Below are positions 1 to 9,002 of a DNA stretch of 64,000 bases, one piece after another; within the stretch, counting starts at the first letter, position 1; each line of letters opens with the position of its first letter. Both the position numbers and the translations under genes were made by a program. The notes under the pieces are model-generated. The model did no database searches and had not been told where the DNA came from. It worked only from the letters and a program-made list of their open reading frames with translations. Origin of the DNA: Actinoallomurus bryophytorum (lineage in GTDB: Bacteria > Actinomycetota > Actinomycetes > Streptosporangiales > Streptosporangiaceae); assembly GCF_006716425.1 (NCBI RefSeq), contig NZ_VFOZ01000001.1, positions 2,356,001 through 2,420,000 of the forward strand, read 5' to 3'.

Positions 1-1185
1 GCGGTCTTCGCACAAGGCGGTCTGAACGGCGTCGTGCATGGTCAGGTACGCCTGCTCGGAGTCGACGCTCTGGTTGAGGACGAGTTGCACGCGCCGGCCG
101 CCGGGGGCGATCCCGCCGGCCGTGTCGTAGCCGGGCACGCTGCCTCCGTGGCCCCAGTACAGACCGCCGCACCTGAGCGGGGTGGAGATCAGTCCGAGGC
201 CGTACCTGGCGTCCTTCCATGTACGGTCCGGGTCGGCGGGCACCGTGGTGGTCATCTGTGCGAGCAGGGCTTTGGGCAACAGCCGGCCGCCGAGCAGCGC
301 GGCGAAGAACCGGTTCTCGTCGGCGAGACTGGACACCAGCGCACCGCCGACGCCCCCGTACGACATGTTGAAGTCGCTGACATCGACCCGTCCGGTGTCG
401 GCGGCCTGGTAGCCGCGCGGATGCGGTCCTCTGATGCGACGCGAGTCACCGGGCCAGTAGGTGTCCCGCAACCCCAGTGGCGAGATGATCCGCCGGGTGA
501 TCTCGGTGGTCGGGTCGTGGCCGGTGACCTTCTGGATGATCATTCCGGCGATGACGAAGTTGGTCGTCGAGTAGGTCCAGCTCTCCGTGGGATGCGGCTG
601 GGCGAGCGCCGTCGCGACCTCCTCGCGCGGCTCGAAGTGCTGGAAGCGCCACTGCTGGACGTGATCCCAGTCGAGTGCGGCGACGTGATCGGGAAGGCCG
701 CTGGTGTGCTGGAGGAGCTCCCGTACGGTGATCTTTCTGCCGTCGTAGCCGTTCGAGCGGATCAGACCGGGCAGGTAGTGCTCCACCGAGGCGTCCAGCG
801 CGACACGTCGTTCGGCGGCGAGCTGCAGCACCACCGTCGCGGTGAAGGACTTGGTCGTGCTGCCGATCCGGATCCGTTCGCCGCCGCGCATCGGCCGGCC
901 GGTCCGCACGTCGGCCAGTCCACTGGTGCCGGTCCACCGCCCGCAGGCCGGGTCGTCCACCTGCGCGGCCGCTCCCGCCATGCCGTACTGGCCGGTCAGT
1001 GCGTCCAGTTCCCGCTGGAGACCTGCGTGTCCGCCGCATCCATCCGGCCTCGCCGGCATGTCGCCGGCGCCGGCGGGAGCGGCACCGGCCAGCGCCATGG
1101 CCAGCCCGGCGCCGGCCACCGCGAGCCCCCGGCGCCTTCCTTTCCGGACGGCGGGGTTCTTCCCAAGAAACGACCGATTTCCCAT
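1..1185 (-). CDS. Secreted serine hydrolase (beta-lactamase / DD-carboxypeptidase fold), 3' end cut by window
   Basis: Exported serine hydrolase of the class C beta-lactamase / DD-peptidase superfamily, probably acting on cell-wall peptides or a small ester or amide outside the cell. The ATG at 1185 opens a classic signal peptide: a basic stretch (RKGRRRG), then a hydrophobic core ending in small residues near residue 40. The nucleophile motif S-T-T-K lies at residues 109-112. A Y-S-T-T-N block stands where the YxN motif is expected, and an HGG box replaces KTG, as in the R61-type DD-peptidases. The frame stays open to base 1, so only the last residues are missing. The gene is divergent from the kinase at 1273. 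The longer minus-strand frame from 1360 is a shadow without these motifs. The true substrate cannot be told from sequence. Confidence 0.85.
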   Translation of the reverse strand, partial: MGNRSFLGKNPAVRKGRRRGLAVAGAGLAMALAGAAPAGAGDMPARPDGCGGHAGLQRELDALTGQYGMAGAAAQVDDPACGRWTGTSGLADVRTGRPMRGGERIRIGSTTKSFTATVVLQLAAERRVALDASVEHYLPGLIRSNGYDGRKITVRELLQHTSGLPDHVAALDWDHVQQWRFQHFEPREEVATALAQPHPTESWTYSTTNFVIAGMIIQKVTGHDPTTEITRRIISPLGLRDTYWPGDSRRIRGPHPRGYQAADTGRVDVSDFNMSYGGVGGALVSSLADENRFFAALLGGRLLPKALLAQMTTTVPADPDRTWKDARYGLGLISTPLRCGGLYWGHGGSVPGYDTAGGIAPGGRRVQLVLNQSVDSEQAYLTMHDAVQTALCEDR

Positions 1186-1241
1186 GACGCCAGGGGACCG
1201 CGAAAGGGAGGGCGCGGTCACTGGCGCGGGCTCCAGTCCCA

Positions 1242-1263
1242 GGACTAGTGCAGGGACTAGTGC
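1242..1263. promoter_or_regulatory. Direct repeat between divergent genes (possible operator)
   Basis: Two copies of GGACTAGTGC, at 1242-1251 and 1254-1263, repeat with a 12-bp period just upstream of the histidine kinase start and in the promoter region of the divergent serine hydrolase. The spacing is close to one helical turn, so a dimeric regulator could bind. The adjacent NarL-type response regulator is a natural candidate. This is inference only. Confidence 0.3.
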
Positions 1264-1272
1264 CGGTGGCCG

Positions 1273-2619
1273 GTGGCCACGGTAGCTTCGGGTGCTGTGG
1301 CATCCGTCGCGCGCACTTCGTGGCAGGCCATGGCGGGCGGCCCGGTCCGTTTCCTGTCATCGAGCCGGCCGTGGCGGTCCTTCGCCTATCTGCTCAGTGG
1401 CGCGGTCGTCGGACTGGCGTGCATGGTCACGCTGGTCCTGCTGACCTTGAGCGGGGCCGTGCTCGCGCTGGTCCTGGTCGGGCTGTTGCTGCTGCCGGGC
1501 GTGGTCCTGCTCGGCGTTCCGGTCGCCGAGGTCGAACGCCTCCGGCTGCGGCTGGTCGATCCGCTTCCCGTGACCGGAGGGCATCGCGCCCCGGCGGCAC
1601 CCGGCCCCTCCGCCTGGGTACGCACCAGAATGGGCGAGGGGGCGACCTGGCGGGAGTTCGCCTACACGGTGCTGCTGGCGATCGGTCTGGGGCCCGTCGA
1701 CCTTCTCGTGGCCTGCGGCATCCCGCTGCTGACCGGCGCCCTGCTGTTCGCCGCGATCGGCTCGCTGGTCTACCCCCACACCACCGTCGCCCTGGTGGTG
1801 TTCTCGCTGTCCGGCCCGGGTGCGACGGTGGCCGGCGTGCTCCTCGCGGCACTGGTCGCCGTCATGGGGGCGTATCTGATGACGTTCGTCGCGGCGGGGC
1901 ACGCCACGCTCGCCCGCCTGCTGCTCGGCTGCCGCGAGGAACAGCTGGCCGCGCAGGTCGCCCAGATCTCACTCTCGCGCCGTCGGCTGGTGGACGCCTT
2001 CGAGGCGGAACGACGCCGGATCGAGCGCGACCTGCACGACGGCGCCCAGCAACGCCTGGTCTCCCTCACCATGAAGCTCGGCATCGCCCGCATCGAGCTC
2101 GGCACCACCGGCGAGGCCGCGACCCTGGTGGCCGCCGCGCACGAGGACGCCAGGCAGGCACTCGCCGAGCTACGCGAAATCGTGCAGGGCGTCCATCCCC
2201 AGCTCCTGACCGACCGGGGCCTGCCGCCCGCGCTCACCGAGCTGGCCCGCCGGTCGGCGGCCCCCGCTCACGTCGACGTATGCCTCCCGGGGCGACTGCC
2301 GCCGGCGGTGGAGGCGACGGCGTACTTCGTCGTCAGCGAGGCCCTCACCAATGTCGTCAAACACGCCTGCGCCGACCGCGTGACGGTCCGTGGCCGCCTC
2401 GCCGCGGACCTGCTCACCGTCGAGATCGAGGACGACGGTGTCGGCGGCGCGAGCGTCCGCACCGGCGGCGGGCTGGAGGGCCTTGACGACCGCGCCGCCG
2501 TCGTGGACGGCACGCTGACCCTGGTCAGCCCTTGCGGCGGACCGACCGTGCTCCGGCTCACCGTCCCGTGTGGTCCCGGCGCTACGGCGAGTCGCGAAGA
2601 TAGGCCAGAATCGCCATGA
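1273..2619 (+). CDS. Sensor histidine kinase, NarL/DesK type (HisKA_3)
   Basis: Membrane histidine kinase of a two-component system. The N-terminal half has several hydrophobic segments (about residues 38-80 and 130-208). It is followed by a HisKA_3 dimerisation box with the phospho-acceptor H255 in ERDLHDGAQQR, and a HATPase domain with the N box EALTNVVKHA and G-rich boxes near the C-terminus. The chosen GTG at 1273 gives 448 aa. The in-frame ATG at 1330 is an alternative, and neither has a strong ribosome-binding site. Its partner is the response regulator that ends within its own tail: the two genes converge and overlap by 38 bp. The signal sensed is unknown. Confidence 0.88.
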   Translation: MATVASGAVASVARTSWQAMAGGPVRFLSSSRPWRSFAYLLSGAVVGLACMVTLVLLTLSGAVLALVLVGLLLLPGVVLLGVPVAEVERLRLRLVDPLPVTGGHRAPAAPGPSAWVRTRMGEGATWREFAYTVLLAIGLGPVDLLVACGIPLLTGALLFAAIGSLVYPHTTVALVVFSLSGPGATVAGVLLAALVAVMGAYLMTFVAAGHATLARLLLGCREEQLAAQVAQISLSRRRLVDAFEAERRRIERDLHDGAQQRLVSLTMKLGIARIELGTTGEAATLVAAAHEDARQALAELREIVQGVHPQLLTDRGLPPALTELARRSAAPAHVDVCLPGRLPPAVEATAYFVVSEALTNVVKHACADRVTVRGRLAADLLTVEIEDDGVGGASVRTGGGLEGLDDRAAVVDGTLTLVSPCGGPTVLRLTVPCGPGATASREDRPESP

Positions 2620-3247
2620 CACGGCGATGGTGATCCTGCGTCGGCGGCAGGTCCAGCTTGGCCAGGATGTTGGCGATGTGCTTGCTGACCGCGGCCTCCG
2701 TGATCACAAGGTTCCGGCCGATCGCGGTGTTCGACTGCCCCTCCGCCATGAGCCCGAGTACCTCACGCTCCCGCGCCGTCAACCGCCGGATCGGGTCCGT
2801 CCGATCACGCAGCAGCTGATGAACCACCTCGGGATCGATGACCGTGTCCCCGTCGAGGACGCGCCGCAGTGCGTCCAGGAACTCCGCCACGTCGCCGATC
2901 CGGTCCTTGAGGAGATAGCCGACGCCGGCGGCGCCCTCCGGATCGAGCAGCTCACCGGCGTAGGTCCGCTCCACGTACTGGCTCAACGCCACCACGGCCA
3001 GGTCGGGATGGCGGGACCGCAGCGTCACGGCCGCCCGCAGCCCCTCGTCGCTGAAGGTCGGCGGCATCCGGATATCGGTGATGACGAGGTCCGGCCCGTG
3101 CTCCTCGACGGCCGCCATCAGGGCGTCGACGTCCCCCACGGACGCCATGACCTGGTAGCCGAAGCGTTCGAGGAGCCCGCTGAGGCCCTCGCGCAGCAGC
3201 ACTCCGTCCTCGGCGAGCACGACTTTCGCAGAGCGCTCCGAACGCAC
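2582..3247 (-). CDS. Response regulator, NarL/FixJ family
   Basis: DNA-binding response regulator of 221 aa. The receiver domain (about residues 7-125) has the acidic pair E13/D14, the phospho-acceptor D58 in VITDIRMP and the conserved lysine in YLLKDR. The C-terminal LuxR-type helix-turn-helix (about 153-215) has the typical LTAREREVLGLMAEG start. It faces the histidine kinase at 1273-2619 and their coding ends overlap by 38 bp, a layout that is unusual for a cognate pair. The kinase is the likely phosphate donor. Targets are unknown, but the promoter between the kinase and the serine hydrolase is a reasonable guess. Confidence 0.9.
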   Translation of the reverse strand: MRSERSAKVVLAEDGVLLREGLSGLLERFGYQVMASVGDVDALMAAVEEHGPDLVITDIRMPPTFSDEGLRAAVTLRSRHPDLAVVALSQYVERTYAGELLDPEGAAGVGYLLKDRIGDVAEFLDALRRVLDGDTVIDPEVVHQLLRDRTDPIRRLTAREREVLGLMAEGQSNTAIGRNLVITEAAVSKHIANILAKLDLPPTQDHHRRVMAILAYLRDSP

Positions 3248-3383
3248 CCGGCCTCCTGCTCAGTGTCATGGCGTCGCCACATTGTGCCGGAACACGCGCA
3301 GCCCTGTCCGTGGGTGCCACGGGCCGGTCACCGGCGGGTTTATTCGATTGCCCGCGGGGAGTGGCGCTGGGACCATCCCGTCC

Positions 3384-4223
3384 GTGCCTACTCTCTCCGC
3401 GTACGACGGAACACGGCTCGCCTACCGCGTGTCCGGAGACGGCACCCCGGTGGTGTGCCTACCAGGCGGCCCGATGCAGGACTCGGCCTACCTGGGCGAC
3501 CTCGGCGGCCTGTCCGGGCGGCTGCGGCTGATCCTGCCGGACCATCGGGGCACCGGGCGGTCCGAGACACCCGCGGAGACCTCCTCCTACCGGTGCGACC
3601 GCCTCGTCGACGACGTCGAGGCGCTGCGCGAGCACCTCGGCCTCGACCGGATGAACCTGCTCGCGCACTCCGCCGGCGCGAACCTCGCCGTGCTCTACGC
3701 GGCCCGGCACCCCGAGCGGATCGGCAGGCTCGCCCTGATCGCGCCGAGCACCTACGCCGTCGGCATCACCGTCACCGGCGATGACCGGCGCGAGCCGATC
3801 CGGCTGCGCGCGGGCGAGCCGTGGTTCGGGCCGGCGTCGGCGGCCTTCGAGACGATCGCGGCGGGGCAGGCCACGGACGGCGACTGGGCGGCCATCGCAC
3901 CCTTCACCTATGGCCGGTGGGACGACGCGGCGCGTGACCATTACGCGGCCGGTGAGCGGCAGCGCAACGAGGAGGCCGCCACCGTCTTCGGCTCCGAGGG
4001 CGCCTACGACCCCGAGGCTACCCGCGCGGCCCTGGCCGCCTTCGGCGCGCCGGTCCTGCTCCTCGCCGGGGAGTTCGACATCGCGGCCCCTCCACGCGTC
4101 ATGACCGGCTTCGCCGGCCTGTTCCCGTACGCCACGCTCGTCGTCCAGCCGGGGGCCGGCCACTTTCCCTGGCTCGACGACCCCACCCGATTCACCACGA
4201 CCACCGCCGCGTTCCTGAAATGA
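3384..4223 (+). CDS. Alpha/beta hydrolase
   Basis: Cytoplasmic alpha/beta-hydrolase of 279 aa. It shows the oxyanion strand-loop GGPMQDSAYL, the DHRGTGRS turn, a nucleophile elbow AHSAGA (serine flanked by Ala and Gly rather than G-x-S-x-G), an acid in LLAGEFDIAAP and the catalytic histidine in GAGHFPWLD. This is the proline-iminopeptidase / haloperoxidase-like group, and the substrate cannot be assigned. The GTG at 3384 was chosen because it begins directly at the conserved first strand; the longer frame from 3282 adds a non-conserved tail. It is a stand-alone gene after the two-component pair. Confidence 0.82.
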   Translation: MPTLSAYDGTRLAYRVSGDGTPVVCLPGGPMQDSAYLGDLGGLSGRLRLILPDHRGTGRSETPAETSSYRCDRLVDDVEALREHLGLDRMNLLAHSAGANLAVLYAARHPERIGRLALIAPSTYAVGITVTGDDRREPIRLRAGEPWFGPASAAFETIAAGQATDGDWAAIAPFTYGRWDDAARDHYAAGERQRNEEAATVFGSEGAYDPEATRAALAAFGAPVLLLAGEFDIAAPPRVMTGFAGLFPYATLVVQPGAGHFPWLDDPTRFTTTTAAFLK

Positions 4224-4355
4224 CCGCGGCGTCACACCGCCCGTGCCTTCCCGGCTTCACCCCCGGGGAATAGCCGCGTTCATCACGGAGTTGGCGGCGG
4301 GACAGGACGCGGATCCGGCCGCGATCGGTGGTCGGCGGGACGAGGGGAAGATCCA

Positions 4356-5258
4356 ATGAAAGCCGTGCGGTACGCCACGTATGGAGGCCCTGACGTACTC
4401 GAGCTCGTCGACGTGGAGCCACCACACCCGGGCCCAGGTCAGATCCGGATCGCCGTACGGGCGGCCGGTGTGAACGGGATCGACTGGAAGATCCGTGCCG
4501 GGTACATGCGCGACCAGCGGCCGATACCGCTGCCCGCCGGCACCGGCGTCGACGCGGCCGGCGTCGTGGACGAGGTCGGTGAGGGCGTCGAGGGTACGGC
4601 CGTGGGCGACGCGGTCTTCGGCAACGGCACCGCCACGACCGCCGAGTACGCCGTGCTGTCGCACTGGGCGGCCAAACCCGCCGCCCTCTCCTTCGAGGAG
4701 GCCGCGGGCTACCCGGTCCCGGTGGAGACCGCGATCCGGATCATCGACCAGGTCGGCGTCCAGCCGGGTCAGACCCTGCTGGTCAGCGGCGCGGCGGGCG
4801 GCGTCGGCTCCGCCACCGTACAGATCGCCCGGCAGCGCGGCATCACGGTCATCGGCACCGCAAGCGCCCGTAACCAGGACTATCTGCGCGAGCTGGGCGC
4901 GACCGCCACGACGTACGGTGACGGCCTCGCCGACCGCGTCCGCGCCCTGGCGCCGGACGGTGTCGACGCCGCACTCGACATCGCCGGGTCGGGTGTCATC
5001 CCGGAGCTCGTCGAAATCACCGGCGACCCGGCCAAGGTCGTGTCCATCGCCGACTTCACCGCCCCCGAACACGGCGCGCAGGTCTCCTTCGCCTCCGCGA
5101 ACCAGGCGGCGGCGTTCACCGAGGCCGCCCGCCTGTACGAGGAGGGCGTTTTCCGCATCCCGGTCGCGAAGACCTATCCGCTCGGCGAGACGGCCGACGC
5201 CCAGGAGGCGAGCGCCGCCGGCCACGTCGCCGGACGGCTCGTCATCACCGTCGCCTGA
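4356..5258 (+). CDS. NADPH:quinone oxidoreductase-like zinc-free alcohol dehydrogenase family protein
   Basis: Medium-chain dehydrogenase/reductase of 300 aa. It has an N-terminal GroES-like domain with the GVNGIDWKIRAGY block, followed by a Rossmann domain with the NADP(H)-binding loop SGAAGGVGSATVQIA (about residues 143-157). The zinc ligands of true alcohol dehydrogenases are absent, as expected for quinone-oxidoreductase-type enzymes, which reduce quinones or other enones with NADPH. A GAGGGGA-like ribosome-binding site precedes the ATG. It converges on the CHAP protein with only 32 bp between stop codons. The physiological substrate is unknown. Confidence 0.87.
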   Translation: MKAVRYATYGGPDVLELVDVEPPHPGPGQIRIAVRAAGVNGIDWKIRAGYMRDQRPIPLPAGTGVDAAGVVDEVGEGVEGTAVGDAVFGNGTATTAEYAVLSHWAAKPAALSFEEAAGYPVPVETAIRIIDQVGVQPGQTLLVSGAAGGVGSATVQIARQRGITVIGTASARNQDYLRELGATATTYGDGLADRVRALAPDGVDAALDIAGSGVIPELVEITGDPAKVVSIADFTAPEHGAQVSFASANQAAAFTEAARLYEEGVFRIPVAKTYPLGETADAQEASAAGHVAGRLVITVA

Positions 5259-5290
5259 CATCCCGGCCCCGGCCGCGCTCGAGAGACCGG

Positions 5291-6013
5291 TCAGAAGTGG
5301 AGGTAGTTTCCGACGCTGCTCGCGGTGACCGTACGGGTGTCGTAGTTGTGCGCGCTGAGGTAGTTGTACTCCTCAAGGAGGATGGTGCCGTCGCCGTTCA
5401 CCCGTGCGACATAGGCGACGTGACCGTACGTTCCAGTGTTGTACTGGGCGATCGCGCCGACCTTCGCCGTGTGGTCGACCTTGACTCCCGCGGAGAGCGC
5501 GGCGTTGTCCCAGTTGATGGCGTTGCCCCAGTGCACGCCGCGGTAGGCGTTGGTGAGGTCGACGCCCAGCCGCTGGCGGACCCGCCAGGCCGCGAACGAG
5601 ACACATTCCCGTTTGTAGAAGTTCCACGGGTCCGCCTGGCTCGACGAGTCGGCCTTGTACGGATAGTCATCGGTGAGCGTCTGGACGCACGGCGGCGCGA
5701 CGGTGCCGTCCGAACCGGTGTAGACGTAGGAGTCCGACACGTAACCGGCCGGACTTGTGATCTTGTCCCAGACGCTGCTGGTGCCGTACGTGCCGGTGAT
5801 CGTCGTACCACGCGTCTGGCAGCTGATCGTGACGCCGCCTCCGTCCGCGACGCTCCCGACCGAGCCGTACCCCGTGCCCGCACCGGAGCGTACGGCCAGG
5901 GCCGTTCCGCTGGTGTTGACCGTGCCGGTCGCCGCGCTCGCCGCTGAGGCGCCGAGCATGATCGCGCCCGCACTCGCGGCGATCACCAGCCCGCTTCGTC
6001 CGATCCAGGCCAC
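5291..6013 (-). CDS. Secreted SH3-CHAP peptidoglycan amidase
   Basis: Exported cell-wall hydrolase of 240 aa. A signal peptide ends at about residue 28 (ASAASAA). A bacterial SH3-like domain follows (about 30-105, containing AVRSGAGTGYGSVG), then a CHAP domain (about 120-240) with catalytic C137 in the RECVSFAAW motif and H198 in TYGHVAYV. CHAP domains cleave peptide cross-bridges or the amide bond of peptidoglycan, and the SH3 domain usually targets the wall. The GTG start at 6013 has an AGAGAGGGG ribosome-binding site. The roughly 100-bp leader upstream is AT-richer than its surroundings. I looked for a ydaO-type riboswitch there and saw none. Confidence 0.87.
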   Translation of the reverse strand: MAWIGRSGLVIAASAGAIMLGASAASAATGTVNTSGTALAVRSGAGTGYGSVGSVADGGGVTISCQTRGTTITGTYGTSSVWDKITSPAGYVSDSYVYTGSDGTVAPPCVQTLTDDYPYKADSSSQADPWNFYKRECVSFAAWRVRQRLGVDLTNAYRGVHWGNAINWDNAALSAGVKVDHTAKVGAIAQYNTGTYGHVAYVARVNGDGTILLEEYNYLSAHNYDTRTVTASSVGNYLHF

Positions 6014-6120
6014 GTTGAACCCCTCTCTGGCTTTTGCTCCCCTCTGACGCTAAGTCAATAATTAACCGACTTAAAGACTTGACTGTGACAAGTTCACAAG
6101 AACCCCCGGGGTCGGGCCGG

Positions 6121-6834
6121 TCACCAGGGCATGGCGGTTCCGTCCCAGGAGAAGAACTCGCCGGTCGGACCGTCATCCGCCAGCAGTGCCAGCCGGACGG
6201 CACCCTCCGCGGACTCGGCCGGATCCCCGTCGCTGGCGGCGGCGCGCGCGTTGAGGTCGGTGGCCCGCAGACCAGGCGCGAGCGCGTTCACCTTGAAGTT
6301 CTCGCCGGCGAGCGCCTGCGCGTAGAAGAGCGTCAGCGCGTTGAGTGCCGTCTTCGAGGACCGGTAGGCGGCGGACGAGCCCTCCGGCGGGAAACGCGGC
6401 TCAGGGCCCGTACTCCAGGACAGTGATCCGGTCCCGCTGGAGATGTTCACGATCCGGGGGCTCGCGGACCGGCGCAGTGCCGGCAGGAACGCGTTGGTGA
6501 CCGCGAGGACCCCGAACAGGTTCGTCTCATAGGTACGGCGGAAGCTGTCGACGTCCGCCTCGGTGGCCGGCCGGCCGTCGACGGAGATGCCGGCGTTGTT
6601 GACCAGGATGTCCAGGTGCGGGACCTGCCGCGCGGCGTCGGCGATGCTCGTGTCATCGGTGACGTCGAGAACCAGCGGCCGGGTGTCGCCGTCGATCTCG
6701 TCGGCGGCCCGTCGCCCCCGTCCGGCGTCGCGCGAACCCATATGGACGGTGAGCCCGGCGGCCGCGAGCTGCCGTGCGATCTCCTTACCGATGCCCTTGT
6801 TGGCGCCGGTGACGAGTGCCGTGGAATTGTTCAT
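6121..6834 (-). CDS. Short-chain dehydrogenase/reductase (SDR)
   Basis: NAD(P)-dependent oxidoreductase of 237 aa with the classical SDR signatures: cofactor loop TGANKGIG near the N-terminus, NNAG in the central strand, a catalytic Ser in VNISSGTG and the YRSSK (YxxxK) active site. The carbonyl-reductase-like N-terminus (TALVTGANKGIGKEIARQL) is typical of a common actinobacterial group. The start was placed at 6834 because this ATG sits directly before the Rossmann fold. The gene is divergent, with a 72-bp gap, from the XRE regulator, an arrangement repeatedly seen for SDR/XRE pairs and suggesting local control. Substrate unknown. Confidence 0.88.
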   Translation of the reverse strand: MNNSTALVTGANKGIGKEIARQLAAAGLTVHMGSRDAGRGRRAADEIDGDTRPLVLDVTDDTSIADAARQVPHLDILVNNAGISVDGRPATEADVDSFRRTYETNLFGVLAVTNAFLPALRRSASPRIVNISSGTGSLSWSTGPEPRFPPEGSSAAYRSSKTALNALTLFYAQALAGENFKVNALAPGLRATDLNARAAASDGDPAESAEGAVRLALLADDGPTGEFFSWDGTAMPW

Positions 6835-6906
6835 GGTGTCGACGATGACGTCGGCAGAGTGGCCGATCCAGGTACAACCGATACCTGGGACTCGAGGAGG
6901 TGGCGG

Positions 6907-7710
6907 ATGGCGAGACAGGAGCTGGCCCGTTTCCTGCGCGACCGGCGGGAGGATCTGCGCCCCGCCGACGTCGGCCTGCCCACCGGCCCACGCCGGCGAA
7001 CGCCCGGCCTGCGCCGTGAGGAGGTCGCCGACCTGGCCAACATGTCCGTGGACTACTACGTACGGCTCGAGCAGGCGAGGGGCCCGCACCCGTCACCGCG
7101 GATCCTCGACTCGATCACCCGCGCGCTCCGGCTCGACCCGGCCGAGCGGACGCACCTCTTCCGGCTGGCCGGCGCGAACCCGACGCCGCCCGCCGGCCCG
7201 TCTCGTCAGGTCCGCCCGTACATCGCCGGACTGCTGCGCCGGATGCCCGAGGCTGGAGCCGTCGTCACCGACGCCACGTACGACGTGATCGCCTGGAACC
7301 CGCTGGCGGAGGCCCTGCTGGGCGACCTGAGGGAGGTGCCCAACCTGGCCCGCCGGCGGTTTCTGCGCCTCAGCCCCTATGAGATCTCGGGCGCCGAGGA
7401 GTTCGCCCGCATCGCGGTGGCCCGGCTGCGGAGCGCCGCCGACCGCTATCCCCGCGACGAGCGACTCGCCGGCCTGCTGGCGGAGCTGCATGCCGGCAGT
7501 GAGGAGTTCACCGAGGTCTGGAACACCGACCCGGTGCACACACCCGGCCACCGGGTGAAGACGGCGGCCCACCCGGAGCTCGGCCGGCTGCGTCTCAACT
7601 GCGACGTCCTCGCCGTCCCGGACGACGACCAGCAGGTCGTCTTCATCACCGCCGACCCGGGCACCGCCTCCGCCCGTGCCCTGCGCCATGTGCTCCGGCG
7701 TACCGCCTGA
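6907..7710 (+). CDS. XRE/MmyB-type helix-turn-helix transcriptional regulator
   Basis: Regulator of 267 aa. It has an N-terminal helix-turn-helix (about residues 10-75, with RRTPGLRREEVADLANMSVDYY) and a C-terminal MmyB-like ligand-binding domain (about 105-260), recognisable by TDATYDVIAWNPLAEALLGD and the final HPELGRLRLNC segment. In this family the C-terminal PAS-like domain is thought to bind a small hydrophobic ligand. A strong GAGGAGGTGG ribosome-binding site supports the ATG at 6907. It shares a 72-bp divergent promoter region with the SDR gene, its probable target. Confidence 0.9.
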   Translation: MARQELARFLRDRREDLRPADVGLPTGPRRRTPGLRREEVADLANMSVDYYVRLEQARGPHPSPRILDSITRALRLDPAERTHLFRLAGANPTPPAGPSRQVRPYIAGLLRRMPEAGAVVTDATYDVIAWNPLAEALLGDLREVPNLARRRFLRLSPYEISGAEEFARIAVARLRSAADRYPRDERLAGLLAELHAGSEEFTEVWNTDPVHTPGHRVKTAAHPELGRLRLNCDVLAVPDDDQQVVFITADPGTASARALRHVLRRTA

Positions 7711-7717
7711 ACGCCCT

Positions 7718-8878
7718 TCAGCCGGTCTGCTGCTCTCGCGCCAGCAGGGTGAGCAGGTGGGAGACGTCCTCGGCGGAGTTCACCGTGGCGCCGAACCTCG
7801 GGTACGCCCGGACGCCGGACCGTCCGTGGTGTGAGCGATACCACGACGCCCACCTGGTCCCGCCGGTCCGGCAGGAGAAGGCGATCCGGGGCTTGGTGGA
7901 CGTGGCGGAGTCGGAGCATCGCGAGATGACGGCTCCCGTGGGTGCCCTGAAGTCCACGGTCGTGACGACCTGGATCGGCCCCCGGCCGCCCCTGGCATCC
8001 GGCTCGACCCTGCCTTCGGCCGTACAGCCCGACATGCGGCAAGTGCCGAAGTGGGTCCTCCCCGCCGTCCGCGGAAAGCTCACGTCGGGGTCGTAGGCGC
8101 CCTCGAGGTCTCCGGCCTCCTTCCGCAGCGTCGAGAAGAAGATGTCCGTGGCCGAGGAGGGCAGCGGTGTGACGTCGAAGGAGAACCCGTCGCCCTGGAC
8201 GCGCAGGACGCGCGGCGATTCGCTCCTCGACAGGAAGTACGTCGACCCGGCGGTGGTCAGCCTGATCGCCTTGACGCCGTTCAGCGTGGTCCGCCGCACG
8301 GGCAGGTCGTCTGCCGCCTCCCGCAGGTTCTGTCCGAGCCGGCTCGGGGACAGGTCCCCGAGGCTCAGCTCCACGGCGTCGTACGGCGCCGTGGTCCAGG
8401 CGCCATCGGCACGGGCGGCCACGGCGGAGGACCGGCCGCTCGCCTTCCAGAAGCGCGAATCGGCCTTGAGGTAGGTCCTGCCACCGACGTCGATCCGGGC
8501 CACCTGTCCGGCACCGGCCGTATACGAGCCCCGTGCGGTGCCGGCCCTGGTGACGGTGAACATCGCATGGCCTCCGGCGTAGGTGCCGTTGAGGGCCAGG
8601 GCCGCCGTCTTGGTGAGGTTCCGGCCGGCCTCGTGCGCCGTCTTGACGGAAGGTGGATCGTCTCCCGTGACGCCGGCCACGGCGATCACCACCGCGACGA
8701 GGGCGGCGAGGGCCAGGACGAGGGCGACGGCCCGCCTCTTCGATGACGGAGCACCGATGTCGTACGACGGCGCGGGCGGCGGCCCCTCCAGCACGGCGGG
8801 ACCGGCAAGATCTCTGGGTCCCCCACCATCGCCGGACCCGGGCCGTGGTTCTTGGTCGTCAGCCGGTCCACCGCCCAC
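7718..8878 (-). CDS. Membrane-anchored protein with extracellular LppX/LprAFG-like domain (unknown function)
   Basis: Protein of about 386 aa with a Pro/Gly/Asp-rich cytoplasmic tail, one membrane segment (AVALVLALAALVAVVIAVAGV) and a large extracellular part. The region after the anchor (ALNGTYAGGHAMFTVTRAGTARGSY, then GGRTYLKADSRFWKA and a later LRVQGDGFSFDV) resembles actinobacterial LppX/LprAFG-like lipid- or glycolipid-binding domains; that link is a judgement from pattern, not a search. The GTG at 8878 was preferred because AGGGGGG lies just upstream and the longer frame to 9079 overlaps the next gene. The far C-terminus holds four cysteines in a separate short domain. Confidence 0.6.
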   Translation of the reverse strand: MGGGPADDQEPRPGSGDGGGPRDLAGPAVLEGPPPAPSYDIGAPSSKRRAVALVLALAALVAVVIAVAGVTGDDPPSVKTAHEAGRNLTKTAALALNGTYAGGHAMFTVTRAGTARGSYTAGAGQVARIDVGGRTYLKADSRFWKASGRSSAVAARADGAWTTAPYDAVELSLGDLSPSRLGQNLREAADDLPVRRTTLNGVKAIRLTTAGSTYFLSRSESPRVLRVQGDGFSFDVTPLPSSATDIFFSTLRKEAGDLEGAYDPDVSFPRTAGRTHFGTCRMSGCTAEGRVEPDARGGRGPIQVVTTVDFRAPTGAVISRCSDSATSTKPRIAFSCRTGGTRWASWYRSHHGRSGVRAYPRFGATVNSAEDVSHLLTLLAREQQTG

Positions 8879-9002
8879 GGGCCCCCCTCGACTCGGTGAT
8901 GTCGAGGCACGATACTTCGCCGGAATTGCCCGATATGCGACAGAGGCCCATCCGTTATCGGCTTTCGCCGGACACGGCGATGGTCCGTGACCGGGACCGC
9001 CG

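Noticed and set aside
446-1360. 304-aa minus-strand ORF over the serine hydrolase
   Set aside because: Out of frame with the SxxK motif and signal peptide; Arg-rich shadow.
6014-6120. c-di-AMP (ydaO) riboswitch before the CHAP amidase
   Set aside because: The leader is only about 100 bp, AT-rich, and lacks the conserved aptamer blocks.
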